From Bog-113 sp965226755 (lineage in GTDB: Bacteria; Acidobacteriota; Terriglobia; Bryobacterales; Bryobacteraceae): 64,000 nucleotides of DNA. Under the pieces are notes generated by a model. It did no database searches and had not been told where the DNA came from. It saw only the letters and a program-made list of their open reading frames with translations. How positions within the stretch are numbered: the first letter of the stretch is position 1; the number at the start of each line of letters is the position of its first letter. The stretch lies in assembly GCA_965226755.1 (NCBI GenBank), contig CBDDDT010000003.1, forward strand, positions 1,984,001-2,048,000, written 5' to 3'. Shown piece by piece: positions 9,110 through 16,941 of this stretch. A program made the translations under genes and the position numbers.

Positions 9110-10549
9110 TCATAGACGTCGCACGTCCGGTTCTGATTCCAGTAATGCGGAAGCAGGAGGTAAATTCCGGGAGGGCCGTTCCGTGATTCGTAATTTCGCG
9201 CGGGTGGCGGATGTGACGGCGCAATCGGCAGCCGCGCCGAACTGCCGCGTCCACACGATCGCGTCCTCGCTGCCCGCGACCAAAACCGGCCAGGTTCTCC
9301 GCTCCCAAAGCGGCACCCGATCCCGCTGGAAAAGAGTCTTCAATTTCAGTACCGAAGGCAATCCGACAGGTCTGTATTGGTCGCCTGGCAGCCAGGTCCG
9401 CAGCGCGAGGGGAGCTCCGACGCGGTCGCAATCCAGACAATTCACGCTCTCATTATATCGGTAATCAGCGGGCTGGACCTGTAGCAGAAGAGTGGAATTG
9501 CACTCGGGGAGACAAATTTCAGCAGGCACATCGATTGAAACGCGGAAGTGCCGCTCCCCGGCGTAGGAGCCGGGAGGAGCCAGGCGGATCCATTCGAAGG
9601 AACGCATGACATCGACGCCGGGAATCTGAGTCCGGCCGCTCGCGACCGAAGGCGAGCAGAGATCGAGAACCTGCGCTGTGTGGGTAAAGTCGATGGAATG
9701 CAGGTCCCCGCGGACGATCGCGATGGCGCGCCGGATCAGCCGCCGACTGACCGCAAGCGGAAGAGCGGTCATGGCGGCCGCTTCGAAGGTGACGGCCGGC
9801 GCCGCATCCACCAAAAGGTGCTTCGACTCCAGGCCGCCGATCAGGCCCGTCCAGTACTCTTCTTCGGCGAGCGCCCACTCGGCGGTATGAGCCAGGACGC
9901 GCTCGATCGCGGGGTTCCAGGATTGTGCAAGATTGGGCAGCAGTTCAAGACGCAGGCGGTTGCGGTCGAACGAGAGATCGGAGTTGGAGGAGTCCTCGCG
10001 CCACGGTTGTGCAAGATTGTGGAGATATGCGCGGACCTGATCGCGGCTCAAATCCAGGAGCGGGCGAACAAACCCATCGGGGGTAACGGGCCGAATGGCG
10101 GCTAATCCCGCGGCGCCGGAACCGCGGAGGAATCGGAAAAGGACGGTTTCGGCCTGATCGGAGCGCGTGTGCCCCAGCGCGACCTTGTGCAGATTGTGCA
10201 GAGTTGTGCAGTCCCGCAGCCAGCGATAGCGCGCCGTGCGAGCCGCCTGCTCCAGATTGCCATCGGCCGGAACAGGCACGACGCCAATTTCACAGAACAA
10301 ACCCATTTCCGCGGCCAGAGCGGAAACGAAACGGGCGTCGCCGTCCGACTCGGCACCGCGCAGTTTATGATTCACGTGCAGAACATAAAGGGTCCAGCCG
10401 CGTTCCGGAGCGAGAGCGAGCAAAATGCGAAACAAAGCCACGGAGTCAGCGCCTCCCGAGACGGCGACGCCGATGCGGCTCCCGTTCGGGAGCATGCCCC
10501 ATCGGTTGAGGGCGGCATCCACCCGCGCCTGGAAGTCGTTTGAGGTCAC
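9110..10549 (-). CDS. tilS: tRNA(Ile)-lysidine synthetase TilS
   Basis: TilS attaches lysine to C34 of the CAU-anticodon isoleucine tRNA using ATP, changing both codon and amino-acid specificity. The N-type PP-loop motif SGGADS is at residues 31-36, with the family motifs VLHVNHKLRG, ALGHTRSDQAETVLFRFLRGSG and a C-terminal TilS domain (LRTWLPGDQYRP, KLKTLFQRDRVP). At 479 residues it is full length. The start is a GTG at 10549. It is divergent from msrA, with 56 bp between, and is probably co-transcribed with ftsH. Confidence 0.94.
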   Translation of the reverse strand: MTSNDFQARVDAALNRWGMLPNGSRIGVAVSGGADSVALFRILLALAPERGWTLYVLHVNHKLRGAESDGDARFVSALAAEMGLFCEIGVVPVPADGNLEQAARTARYRWLRDCTTLHNLHKVALGHTRSDQAETVLFRFLRGSGAAGLAAIRPVTPDGFVRPLLDLSRDQVRAYLHNLAQPWREDSSNSDLSFDRNRLRLELLPNLAQSWNPAIERVLAHTAEWALAEEEYWTGLIGGLESKHLLVDAAPAVTFEAAAMTALPLAVSRRLIRRAIAIVRGDLHSIDFTHTAQVLDLCSPSVASGRTQIPGVDVMRSFEWIRLAPPGSYAGERHFRVSIDVPAEICLPECNSTLLLQVQPADYRYNESVNCLDCDRVGAPLALRTWLPGDQYRPVGLPSVLKLKTLFQRDRVPLWERRTWPVLVAGSEDAIVWTRQFGAAADCAVTSATRAKLRITERPSRNLPPASALLESEPDVRRL

Positions 10550-10605
10550 CGTGACTATACTGGAACAAAAGGCCTGAAGAAATCATCTCCCTGCCAGGAG
10601 CCAAA

Positions 10606-11073
10606 ATGGAAAACGCAACGTTTGCAGCCGGATGTTTCTGGGGCGTGGAAGCGACATTCCGCGCGCTGCCGGGTGTTTCGGCGACGCGAGTGGGTTACAT
10701 CGGCGGCCATCTCGAGAACCCGACCTATAAACAAGTTTGCACAGACCGCACCGGCCACGCCGAAGCGGTGGAAGTGACCTACGACCCGTCGAAGGTGTCG
10801 TACGAGCAGTTGCTGAAAGTGTTTTGGGAGAACCACGACCCGACGACTCTGAACCGGCAGGGACCCGACTGGGGATCGCAGTACCGGTCGGCGATTTACT
10901 TCCATACTCCCCAGCAGGAGAGCGCGGCCAGGAAATCCATGGCGGCGGCTCAAGAGAATCACAAACGGCCGATCGTCACGCAAGTCGCGCCGGCCACCAG
11001 GTTCTTCGAGGCGGAAGACTACCACCAGCAGTACCTCGAGAAGCGCGGACTGGCGCACTGTCACATTCCATAA
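10606..11073 (+). CDS. msrA: Peptide-methionine (S)-S-oxide reductase MsrA
   Basis: MsrA reduces the S-epimer of methionine sulfoxide in oxidised proteins. The catalytic motif GCFWG sits at residues 9-13 (Cys10), followed by the family phrases GYIGGHLENPTYKQVCT, GHAEAVEV and AEDYHQQYLEK. A cysteine near the C-terminus (AHCHIP) may serve as the resolving residue. The protein has 155 residues and no signal peptide, so it should be cytoplasmic. An AGGAG sequence precedes the ATG. The gene stands alone: divergent from tilS and convergent with pruA. Confidence 0.95.
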   Translation: MENATFAAGCFWGVEATFRALPGVSATRVGYIGGHLENPTYKQVCTDRTGHAEAVEVTYDPSKVSYEQLLKVFWENHDPTTLNRQGPDWGSQYRSAIYFHTPQQESAARKSMAAAQENHKRPIVTQVAPATRFFEAEDYHQQYLEKRGLAHCHIP

Positions 11074-11094
11074 AGGAACGGAGATCGAAGGCCG

Positions 11095-11134
11095 CAAAAA
11101 GCTTGAGGCGCAGATTTGGAAATCTGCGCCTCAA
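11095..11134 (-). terminator. Long perfect palindrome, likely terminator between msrA and pruA
   Basis: A 15-bp perfect inverted repeat (TTGAGGCGCAGATTT, two-base centre, then its complement) spans 11103-11134. On the minus strand it is followed by GCTTTTTG, which fits an intrinsic terminator for pruA, whose stop is 76 bp upstream. On the plus strand it could also stop msrA transcripts, although the T tract there is absent. Such stems also occur as dispersed intergenic repeats in bacterial genomes; only one copy is in this window. Confidence 0.6.
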
Positions 11135-11209
11135 CGCGCGGCCAGGATTCGACCCTATTCTCGCAACTTCTTTGTCCCCTTCTATTCGGGGTGACTTCAG
11201 TGTAGCAGG

Positions 11210-12766
11210 TCACGCTACTTTTTCAGCGATGGACTTGGCTTGCAGGAAGAGCAGCAGGTAGTCGGGTCCACCGGCTTTGGAGTCCGTTCCGGACATGTTG
11301 AAGCCGCCGAAGGGATGCGCGCCGACCATGGCGCCGGTGCATTTGCGGTTGACATACAGGTTTCCGACAAAGAACTGATCGCGCGCCTGACGGACGTGAC
11401 CGAGATTATCCGAGTAGATCGCGCCGGTGAGGCCGTATTGGGAATCGTTGGCCATTTCGAGCGCATGTTCGAAATCCTTGGCCTTGGTGACGGCGAGCAC
11501 GGGACCGAAGATCTCCTCCTGGAAGATGCGGGCCTTGGAATCGACGTCGGCGATGATGGCCGGTTTCAGGAAGAAGCCGTCGCCCTCGATCTCGGCGCCG
11601 TCGAGCAGGGAACGGCCTTCTTGTTTACCAACCGCGATGTAGTTGCGGATGGTCTTGCGGGCCCCTTCGCTGATGATGGGACCCATGTAGTACTTAGGGT
11701 CGTCGGTGGGGCCCACGGAAAGCTTTTCGGCGCGGGCTTTTAACTTTTCCAGAAAGTCGTCGTAAACCTGATGGTGAACGATGGCGCGAGAACAGGCGGA
11801 GCACTTCTGGCCCTGGTAGCCAAACGCGGAGTAGAGGACGCCATCGACGGCTTTGTCCAGATCACACTCGCTATCGACCACGATGGCGTCTTTGCCGCCC
11901 ATCTCCGCGACCACGCGCTTGATCCACAACTGGCCGGGCTGGCGTTTAGCGGCAAGTTCATTGATGCGGAGACCGACATCGCGGGAACCGGTGAAAGAGA
12001 TGAAGCGGGTTTTCGGGTGTTCGACCAGAAGGTCGCCGATGGCCGCGCCGCTGCCGGGAAGGTAGCAGAAACTCTCCGCCGGGAATCCGGCTTCCAGAAG
12101 AAGTTCGGCAAACCGGGCGCCGACGATGGGCGTCTCGCTCGAAGGTTTGATGATTACGGTGTTTCCGGTGACCAGGGCGGCGACGGCCATGCCGGCGAGA
12201 ATAGCGAGAGAGAAGTTCCAGGGCGGGATGACAATGCCGACGCCGAGCGGGAGATAGCGCATTTCGTCGCGCTCGCCGGGCATCTGGACGACGTCAGGCG
12301 GGTTGGCGAATCGGACCATTTCGCGCGCATAATACTCGCAGAAATCGATCGCTTCGGCTGTCTCGGCTTCCGCCTCGGGCCACGTTTTGCCGGCTTCGTA
12401 GCATAGCCAGGCGTCGAATTCGAGCTTGCGCTCGCGCAGCAGGGCGGCGGCCCGGAGAAGCATCGCGACGCGCGTGTCGGCGGGAGTGGCGGACCACGTC
12501 GTGAAATAGCGGTACACCTTATCAATCGCCTGCAACGCAATTTCGGGAGTGGCTTTGGAATGCGTGCCGACGATTTCGGATGGCCGCGAAGGGTTAAGGG
12601 ATTTGAGTTTATCGGCCGTCGAGAGCCGTTCGCCAGCCACGAGAAGGTCGTAATCCTTGCCGAATTCGGCCTTTACCTGGCGAAGAGCCGCCTCCATAAG
12701 CTGGCGGTTTTCGGGGGTGGAGAAGTCCGTGTAGGGCTCGTTGCGGAACTCAGGCAAGTTGTTCAT
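11210..12766 (-). CDS. pruA: L-glutamate gamma-semialdehyde (1-pyrroline-5-carboxylate) dehydrogenase
   Basis: This enzyme oxidises glutamate semialdehyde to glutamate in proline and arginine breakdown. Read from the ATG at 12766 it has 518 residues, typical of the stand-alone RocA/PruA type. Visible are the NAD-binding region (PPWNFSLAILAGMAVAALVTGNTV), the catalytic Glu in VAEMGGKDAIVVD, the catalytic Cys in GYQGQKCSACSRAI and the C-terminal FGGFNMSGTDSKAGG. An AAGGAAG sequence precedes this ATG; an in-frame start at 12832 is less likely. The start overlaps the end of the MBL hydrolase gene by 17 bp. No proline dehydrogenase gene is nearby. Confidence 0.94.
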   Translation of the reverse strand: MNNLPEFRNEPYTDFSTPENRQLMEAALRQVKAEFGKDYDLLVAGERLSTADKLKSLNPSRPSEIVGTHSKATPEIALQAIDKVYRYFTTWSATPADTRVAMLLRAAALLRERKLEFDAWLCYEAGKTWPEAEAETAEAIDFCEYYAREMVRFANPPDVVQMPGERDEMRYLPLGVGIVIPPWNFSLAILAGMAVAALVTGNTVIIKPSSETPIVGARFAELLLEAGFPAESFCYLPGSGAAIGDLLVEHPKTRFISFTGSRDVGLRINELAAKRQPGQLWIKRVVAEMGGKDAIVVDSECDLDKAVDGVLYSAFGYQGQKCSACSRAIVHHQVYDDFLEKLKARAEKLSVGPTDDPKYYMGPIISEGARKTIRNYIAVGKQEGRSLLDGAEIEGDGFFLKPAIIADVDSKARIFQEEIFGPVLAVTKAKDFEHALEMANDSQYGLTGAIYSDNLGHVRQARDQFFVGNLYVNRKCTGAMVGAHPFGGFNMSGTDSKAGGPDYLLLFLQAKSIAEKVA

Positions 12767-13574
12767 GTACGTAGAATCTTCCTTTACTATCTTTGGCGAT
12801 GCGGGCGAAGGCGATATTCGGATCGTGGGCAAAGCCGCACCACCAGCCTTCGCGCACGGCTTGTTCGAGCAGGCGGCTCTTGTTCTGGATGGTGGTGAGC
12901 GGATAAAGATCGAAAGCCGCTACCCATGTTGGATGCAGGTTGACGGCGGTAGGAATCAAGTCCGACCAAAAACAGAAAGTTTCGCCTTGGGAGCGGGCGA
13001 GCACGATGCACATATCGCGGTTATGGCCAGGAGTTACGCACATTTCCACGCCGGGGGCGACGCTGCGATCGCCGTCGAGCAGGACCATTTGGCCGCCGGC
13101 GATCAGAGGGTCGTAGTTGACGTCGCGATAGCTGACCGAATCGCGGGCGAGACGTTCGCGCGCATGTTTCCATTCGCCCGCCTGAGCGAAGTAGCGGGCG
13201 TTGGGAAATGCCGGGACGACCTCAGCGCCGACATCGATTGTGTTGCCGCCGCAGTGATCCCAGTGAAGGTGGGAGTTGATAACGATATCGACCGTAGCGG
13301 AATCGGTGGGGATGCGGCCGGCGTCCTCCGGAAGAAGCATGCGTTCCCGGGACTTCGCGTCATGCCGGGATCCGCCGCCGGTTTCGACGAGAATGCGCTG
13401 GCCGTCAGTTTCGATCAGATAGCAATTAAACCCGGCGGGAATGCGATTGCTCTCATCGGCGGGCATCAGCGGGTTCCAGAGAGTCTTGGGGACGACGCCG
13501 AAGAAGGCTCCGCCGTCCCACCAGTAGACGCCCGCCCGCAGGAGATGAATCCGGAGATTGCCGATCTCGAGCAA
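12750..13574 (-). CDS. MBL-fold metallo-hydrolase
   Basis: The 274-residue protein has the metallo-beta-lactamase metal motif SHLHWDHCGG (His102, His104, Asp106, His107), a further metal histidine in TPGHNRDM and another in the C-terminal FAHDPN. The overall layout resembles cytoplasmic MBL hydrolases of the lactonase/glyoxalase-II-like group. It has no signal peptide, and its substrate is unknown. Its 3' end overlaps the pruA start by 17 bp, which suggests a shared transcript. It lies just downstream of the YtxH gene on the same strand. Confidence 0.88.
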   Translation of the reverse strand: MLEIGNLRIHLLRAGVYWWDGGAFFGVVPKTLWNPLMPADESNRIPAGFNCYLIETDGQRILVETGGGSRHDAKSRERMLLPEDAGRIPTDSATVDIVINSHLHWDHCGGNTIDVGAEVVPAFPNARYFAQAGEWKHARERLARDSVSYRDVNYDPLIAGGQMVLLDGDRSVAPGVEMCVTPGHNRDMCIVLARSQGETFCFWSDLIPTAVNLHPTWVAAFDLYPLTTIQNKSRLLEQAVREGWWCGFAHDPNIAFARIAKDSKGRFYVHEQLA

Positions 13575-13575
13575 A

Positions 13576-13836
13576 CTAACCGCGGACGAGTTGCCGGCCG
13601 CGTTCGAAGAGTTCGGCGGCTTCTTCGGCGATCTGGCGTCCGCGCTCGTAAAGCTCCTTGCTCTTGTCCATCAACTCTTTGCTGGTTTCGGCGAGAGAAT
13701 CGCGGCCTTCGTCGGCTTTCTTACCGATGAGCCCGCGGGTATCCTTGCCGGATTTCGGCGCGTAAAGGACGGCGATGGCCGCACCCAGAACCGCCCCCGC
13801 CAGAAACCATCCATAACCACTGCCGCTATTTTCCAT
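13576..13836 (-). CDS. YtxH domain-containing small protein
   Basis: This 86-residue protein has one N-terminal membrane or glycine-rich segment (YGWFLAGAVLGAAIAVLYAPKSGKDTR in outline, residues 8-34), then a charged, probably coiled-coil helix rich in Glu, Lys and Arg. The LAPKSGKE-like turn is typical of the YtxH family. The ATG at 13836 has a very good Shine-Dalgarno sequence (GGGAGG) six bases upstream, which rules out the longer frame. The family is linked to envelope stress in other bacteria; no direct evidence is seen here. The MBL gene follows after 1 bp. Confidence 0.82.
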   Translation of the reverse strand: MENSGSGYGWFLAGAVLGAAIAVLYAPKSGKDTRGLIGKKADEGRDSLAETSKELMDKSKELYERGRQIAEEAAELFERGRQLVRG

Positions 13837-13916
13837 GCTTCCTCCCGTGGATATTTTCGCACGCGGCAGGCGCGGCTGATCCGGCACCCGCCAAGTCCGT
13901 ACGTTATTCTGAAGAC

Positions 13917-14255
13917 ATGTCGCCCGAAAACGAAGCCGGCCCAATAGAGATCGGGGCCGCCGAGAATCCATCACACGAACTGGACATGGTGCCGTTCTTC
14001 AGCAATTCCGGCGCGATGGCGGAGATGGAATCGATGGCGATCCAGGGCATTCTGGAAGCGAATGAGATTCCGTTCACTGTGTTCGGAAGCTCCACGCTGC
14101 CGGTGACCGAGTTTTCGGTGCAGGTGCCCGCTTCCCGGCTGGCCGACGCGCAACGCGCCATCGCGGAAGCGCAGGCGGCGGGTCCAGCGGCGGCGGAGCA
14201 GGGTGAACGGGAGAGCGAACTTTCGGGCGGCTTCGCGGAAGTCTTCCCGGAATAG
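13917..14255 (+). CDS. DUF2007-type putative signal-transducing protein
   Basis: The 112-residue protein contains a DUF2007-like domain at about residues 22-90: a short beta strand (DMVPFFSNSGAMAEMESMA), a helix, the strand IPFTVFGSS and a VPASRLADAQRAIAEA helix. This is the small alpha-beta fold also used by putative signal-transducing and copper-binding-like proteins. The C-terminus is low in complexity (Ala/Glu-rich). A -10-like TATTCT lies only six bases before the ATG, so the transcript may be nearly leaderless. It is convergent with comEC, 22 bp apart. Confidence 0.75.
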   Translation: MSPENEAGPIEIGAAENPSHELDMVPFFSNSGAMAEMESMAIQGILEANEIPFTVFGSSTLPVTEFSVQVPASRLADAQRAIAEAQAAGPAAAEQGERESELSGGFAEVFPE

Positions 14256-14277
14256 TCGACTCAGCTGCAAGTCGGGA

Positions 14278-16767
14278 TCATTCCCGCCAGACGTGGCGAC
14301 CATCAGTTAGGACGGAGATGAGGCCTTGCTCGTCGGTGCGCAAGGTCAGGATGCGCCTTTCCTTCAAATGATCGAGGGTGATGCGGTGCGGATGCCCGTA
14401 TAGATTCCCGTAGCCGTCGGAGATGACGGCCAGCGCGGGCCGGACCTGATCGAGAAACTCCGGCGTGGAAGAGGTTTGGCTGCCGTGGTGGCCCACTTTC
14501 AGGATGTCGGCGCGGGGCCACGATCCGGTTTCGATAAACGCGGCTTCAACGGCTTTCTCCATGTCGCCGGTGAGCAGGAGCGAGCGGGACCGGTAGGCGA
14601 CCCGCATGACTAAAGAATCATTGTTGCCGGGCTTGGGACCGGGCACGTAGCCGGGAGACGGCTCAAGGATCTGAATACGCGCCTCTCCGAAGCGCAGCTC
14701 CGCGCCGCGCGCGAGGCGGCGAATGGGGACGCCGCGTTCTTTGGCTTTGGTTTGAATGCGGGTCCAGATCTCGCTGGGCGGCGTGGCGCCCACCCATAGT
14801 TCGCCCACTTCGAAATCATTCAGGATGGCGGGAATGCCGCCGGCGTGGTCATCGTGAAGATGCGAGATGGCGACCACGTCGATGCGGCGAATGGCGCGGG
14901 TCCACAGGTAAGGCGCGACGACGTCTTCACCGATATCCAAGCGGACAGGGATGGGATTCGCAGAGGGCTGGTGGGGGAAGGAAAGGATGCCGCCAGCGTC
15001 GACCAGCATGGTTTTCCCATTGGGAAAGGCGAGGAACAGGGAATCCCCCTGGCCGACATCGATGGCGGTCATTTCCAAAGCTTGCGGGCGGAGATGAGGC
15101 GCGAAAGGAGACCAGATCAGGAGCGCCAAAAGAGCAGCCAGCGCGGTTTTTGACACCCAGCGGGGCCACCTTCCTGGCCAGCGCACGGCGGCGATGGCCA
15201 AGGCGACGCCGATCGCCAGCGAGAGCAGCAGCGGCGGGGACGGGATGCGCCAGTCGGGTTCGAAGCGGGCGTGCCAATCCACCGTGCGGCGGGAAAGATC
15301 GAGCAGCAGGGCTGCCGCGGCGGCGACGAAGTGGGATCCGGTGGCGAGCGCGAGGAAACCCAAAGGGACGACGAGGCCCAGCAAGGGGACGACGACGGCG
15401 TTGGCGGAAAGCCCGGTGAAGGAGACGCGGTGGAAGTAGATCGCCATCGGGAGCGCAAGACCGGCCTGAATCACGGCGGAGGTGATGAAGAGGTCGAAGA
15501 AAAAGACGCCGAGCCGGGCGATCAGGCAGACGGCGATGCGAGCGGGGCGTTCGGGCAGGCGAAAGACGGCGGCAAGGGTGGATGCGTAGAGGCGAAGTTC
15601 GACGCGCTGCGCGGCGACGGGGATGGGAAGGTGGACGTCGCGCCCTTCGTCGTCGAGGTCTTTGGAAGCGCGGGATAAGGGCTCGGACGTGCGCTCGATG
15701 AGGGGAACGGCGAAGACGGCCAGGAACGCGACCGCCAGGAAGGAAAGCTGGAAGCTGGCGTCGAAGAGCTGATCGGGATCGAGCACGAGAAAGGCGAGCG
15801 CGACCGCGGCGAGGAGGTTGAGAAGGCGGCGCTGGCGGAAAAACAGCGCTCCTAAGGCGAACAGGGTCATGCCGGCGGCGGAGCGGACGACCGGCGCCTG
15901 CCAGCCGGTGATGAGGGCGTAAAACCAGGCGGCGAGGACCGTGAGGAACGTGGCGGGAATACGGGGGACGAAGCACAGCCGCAGGAGGAAGAGGAAGACT
16001 CCAGCGAGGACGGCGACGTGGCTGCCCGAGATGACGAGGGCGTGGAACGTGCCGGTGCTGCGATACTGCTCCGTCCAAATGCGTTCCAGGCCGGAACCTT
16101 CGCCGATGAGGACGGCGTCCATCATGGCGGTGTTGTAGCGGTCGCCATGATACAGGGCGGCGATGCGGTCGAGCGACGCGGTGCGGGCGGCGGAGATGGC
16201 GCGGGCGACGGGATTGCCGCAGGATCCGCTCACAGGCGTGATTTGTTGGGCGGAAAGGGTCCAGAAGATGTCCTGGCGCGCCAGGTAGGTGCGGTAATCG
16301 AAGGAATCGGGATTGCCGAAGTTGCGCGGCGCGCGCAGGCGGCCTTCGACTTCGAGACGCTGGCCAAAATGCAGCGAGGGAAGCGATTCGCCGTTATGGG
16401 CGAACATGCTGACGCGGGCGCGGGCATGCCGGCCGATTTCGAGAAGGAATTGCTCGCGATCACCGGTGAGAGCGGGCGGATCGACCACGCAACCGGCGAG
16501 TATGGTGGTCGCGAGATCGGGGACGTCGAGCCGGGGATACGGCGGGGGAACGTGCACGGATTCGAGCAGCGCGCCCGAGAAGGCAAAACCCACGAGGCAG
16601 GCGAAGATGCCGACGGAGCGAAAGCGGCGAAGAACGGCGACAGCCGTCAGCGCTACGACGGCGCCGACGGCGGCCAGGACGGCGGGAACGCTTACAGGCC
16701 AGACGCGGGCGAGAACAATGCCGGCGGCCAGAGCGGCGACGGGAAAAACGAGGGGGTCGCGGAACAC
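14278..16767 (-). CDS. comEC: ComEC/Rec2 family DNA-uptake channel protein
   Basis: ComEC forms the inner-membrane channel for single-stranded DNA in natural transformation. The 829-residue protein has two N-terminal membrane helices, an OB-like DUF4131 region (about 60-190), the polytopic competence core (about 215-520, with SGSHVAVLAGVFLFLLR) and a C-terminal metallo-beta-lactamase domain from about residue 560 (SHLHDDHAGG, LLTGDMEKAVE, LKVGHHGSQTSS). All three expected domains are present, so it should be functional. The start is a GTG at 16767. No other competence genes are nearby. Confidence 0.93.
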   Translation of the reverse strand: MFRDPLVFPVAALAAGIVLARVWPVSVPAVLAAVGAVVALTAVAVLRRFRSVGIFACLVGFAFSGALLESVHVPPPYPRLDVPDLATTILAGCVVDPPALTGDREQFLLEIGRHARARVSMFAHNGESLPSLHFGQRLEVEGRLRAPRNFGNPDSFDYRTYLARQDIFWTLSAQQITPVSGSCGNPVARAISAARTASLDRIAALYHGDRYNTAMMDAVLIGEGSGLERIWTEQYRSTGTFHALVISGSHVAVLAGVFLFLLRLCFVPRIPATFLTVLAAWFYALITGWQAPVVRSAAGMTLFALGALFFRQRRLLNLLAAVALAFLVLDPDQLFDASFQLSFLAVAFLAVFAVPLIERTSEPLSRASKDLDDEGRDVHLPIPVAAQRVELRLYASTLAAVFRLPERPARIAVCLIARLGVFFFDLFITSAVIQAGLALPMAIYFHRVSFTGLSANAVVVPLLGLVVPLGFLALATGSHFVAAAAALLLDLSRRTVDWHARFEPDWRIPSPPLLLSLAIGVALAIAAVRWPGRWPRWVSKTALAALLALLIWSPFAPHLRPQALEMTAIDVGQGDSLFLAFPNGKTMLVDAGGILSFPHQPSANPIPVRLDIGEDVVAPYLWTRAIRRIDVVAISHLHDDHAGGIPAILNDFEVGELWVGATPPSEIWTRIQTKAKERGVPIRRLARGAELRFGEARIQILEPSPGYVPGPKPGNNDSLVMRVAYRSRSLLLTGDMEKAVEAAFIETGSWPRADILKVGHHGSQTSSTPEFLDQVRPALAVISDGYGNLYGHPHRITLDHLKERRILTLRTDEQGLISVLTDGRHVWRE

Positions 16768-16941
16768 CTGTGGAGGGAGTGGGAGTGCGGGGCTGTTTAT
16801 TCTCGATTTTGGGCGAGATCCGCGGCCCGCACGCAGTTCTGGCCCGATGGAGAGGCTTTTGAGGCGCCCGCCATCAGGCCAGGTTTGTAATTGCTCCGCC
16901 GAGGATGAGGCGGGAGCGCGGAGATTTAAGACACTCGCGGG

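Noticed and set aside
11135..11200. Possible tRNA gene suggested by the GATTCGACCC segment
   Set aside because: Only a T-arm-like stretch is present. No acceptor stem, anticodon arm or D arm can be built around it.
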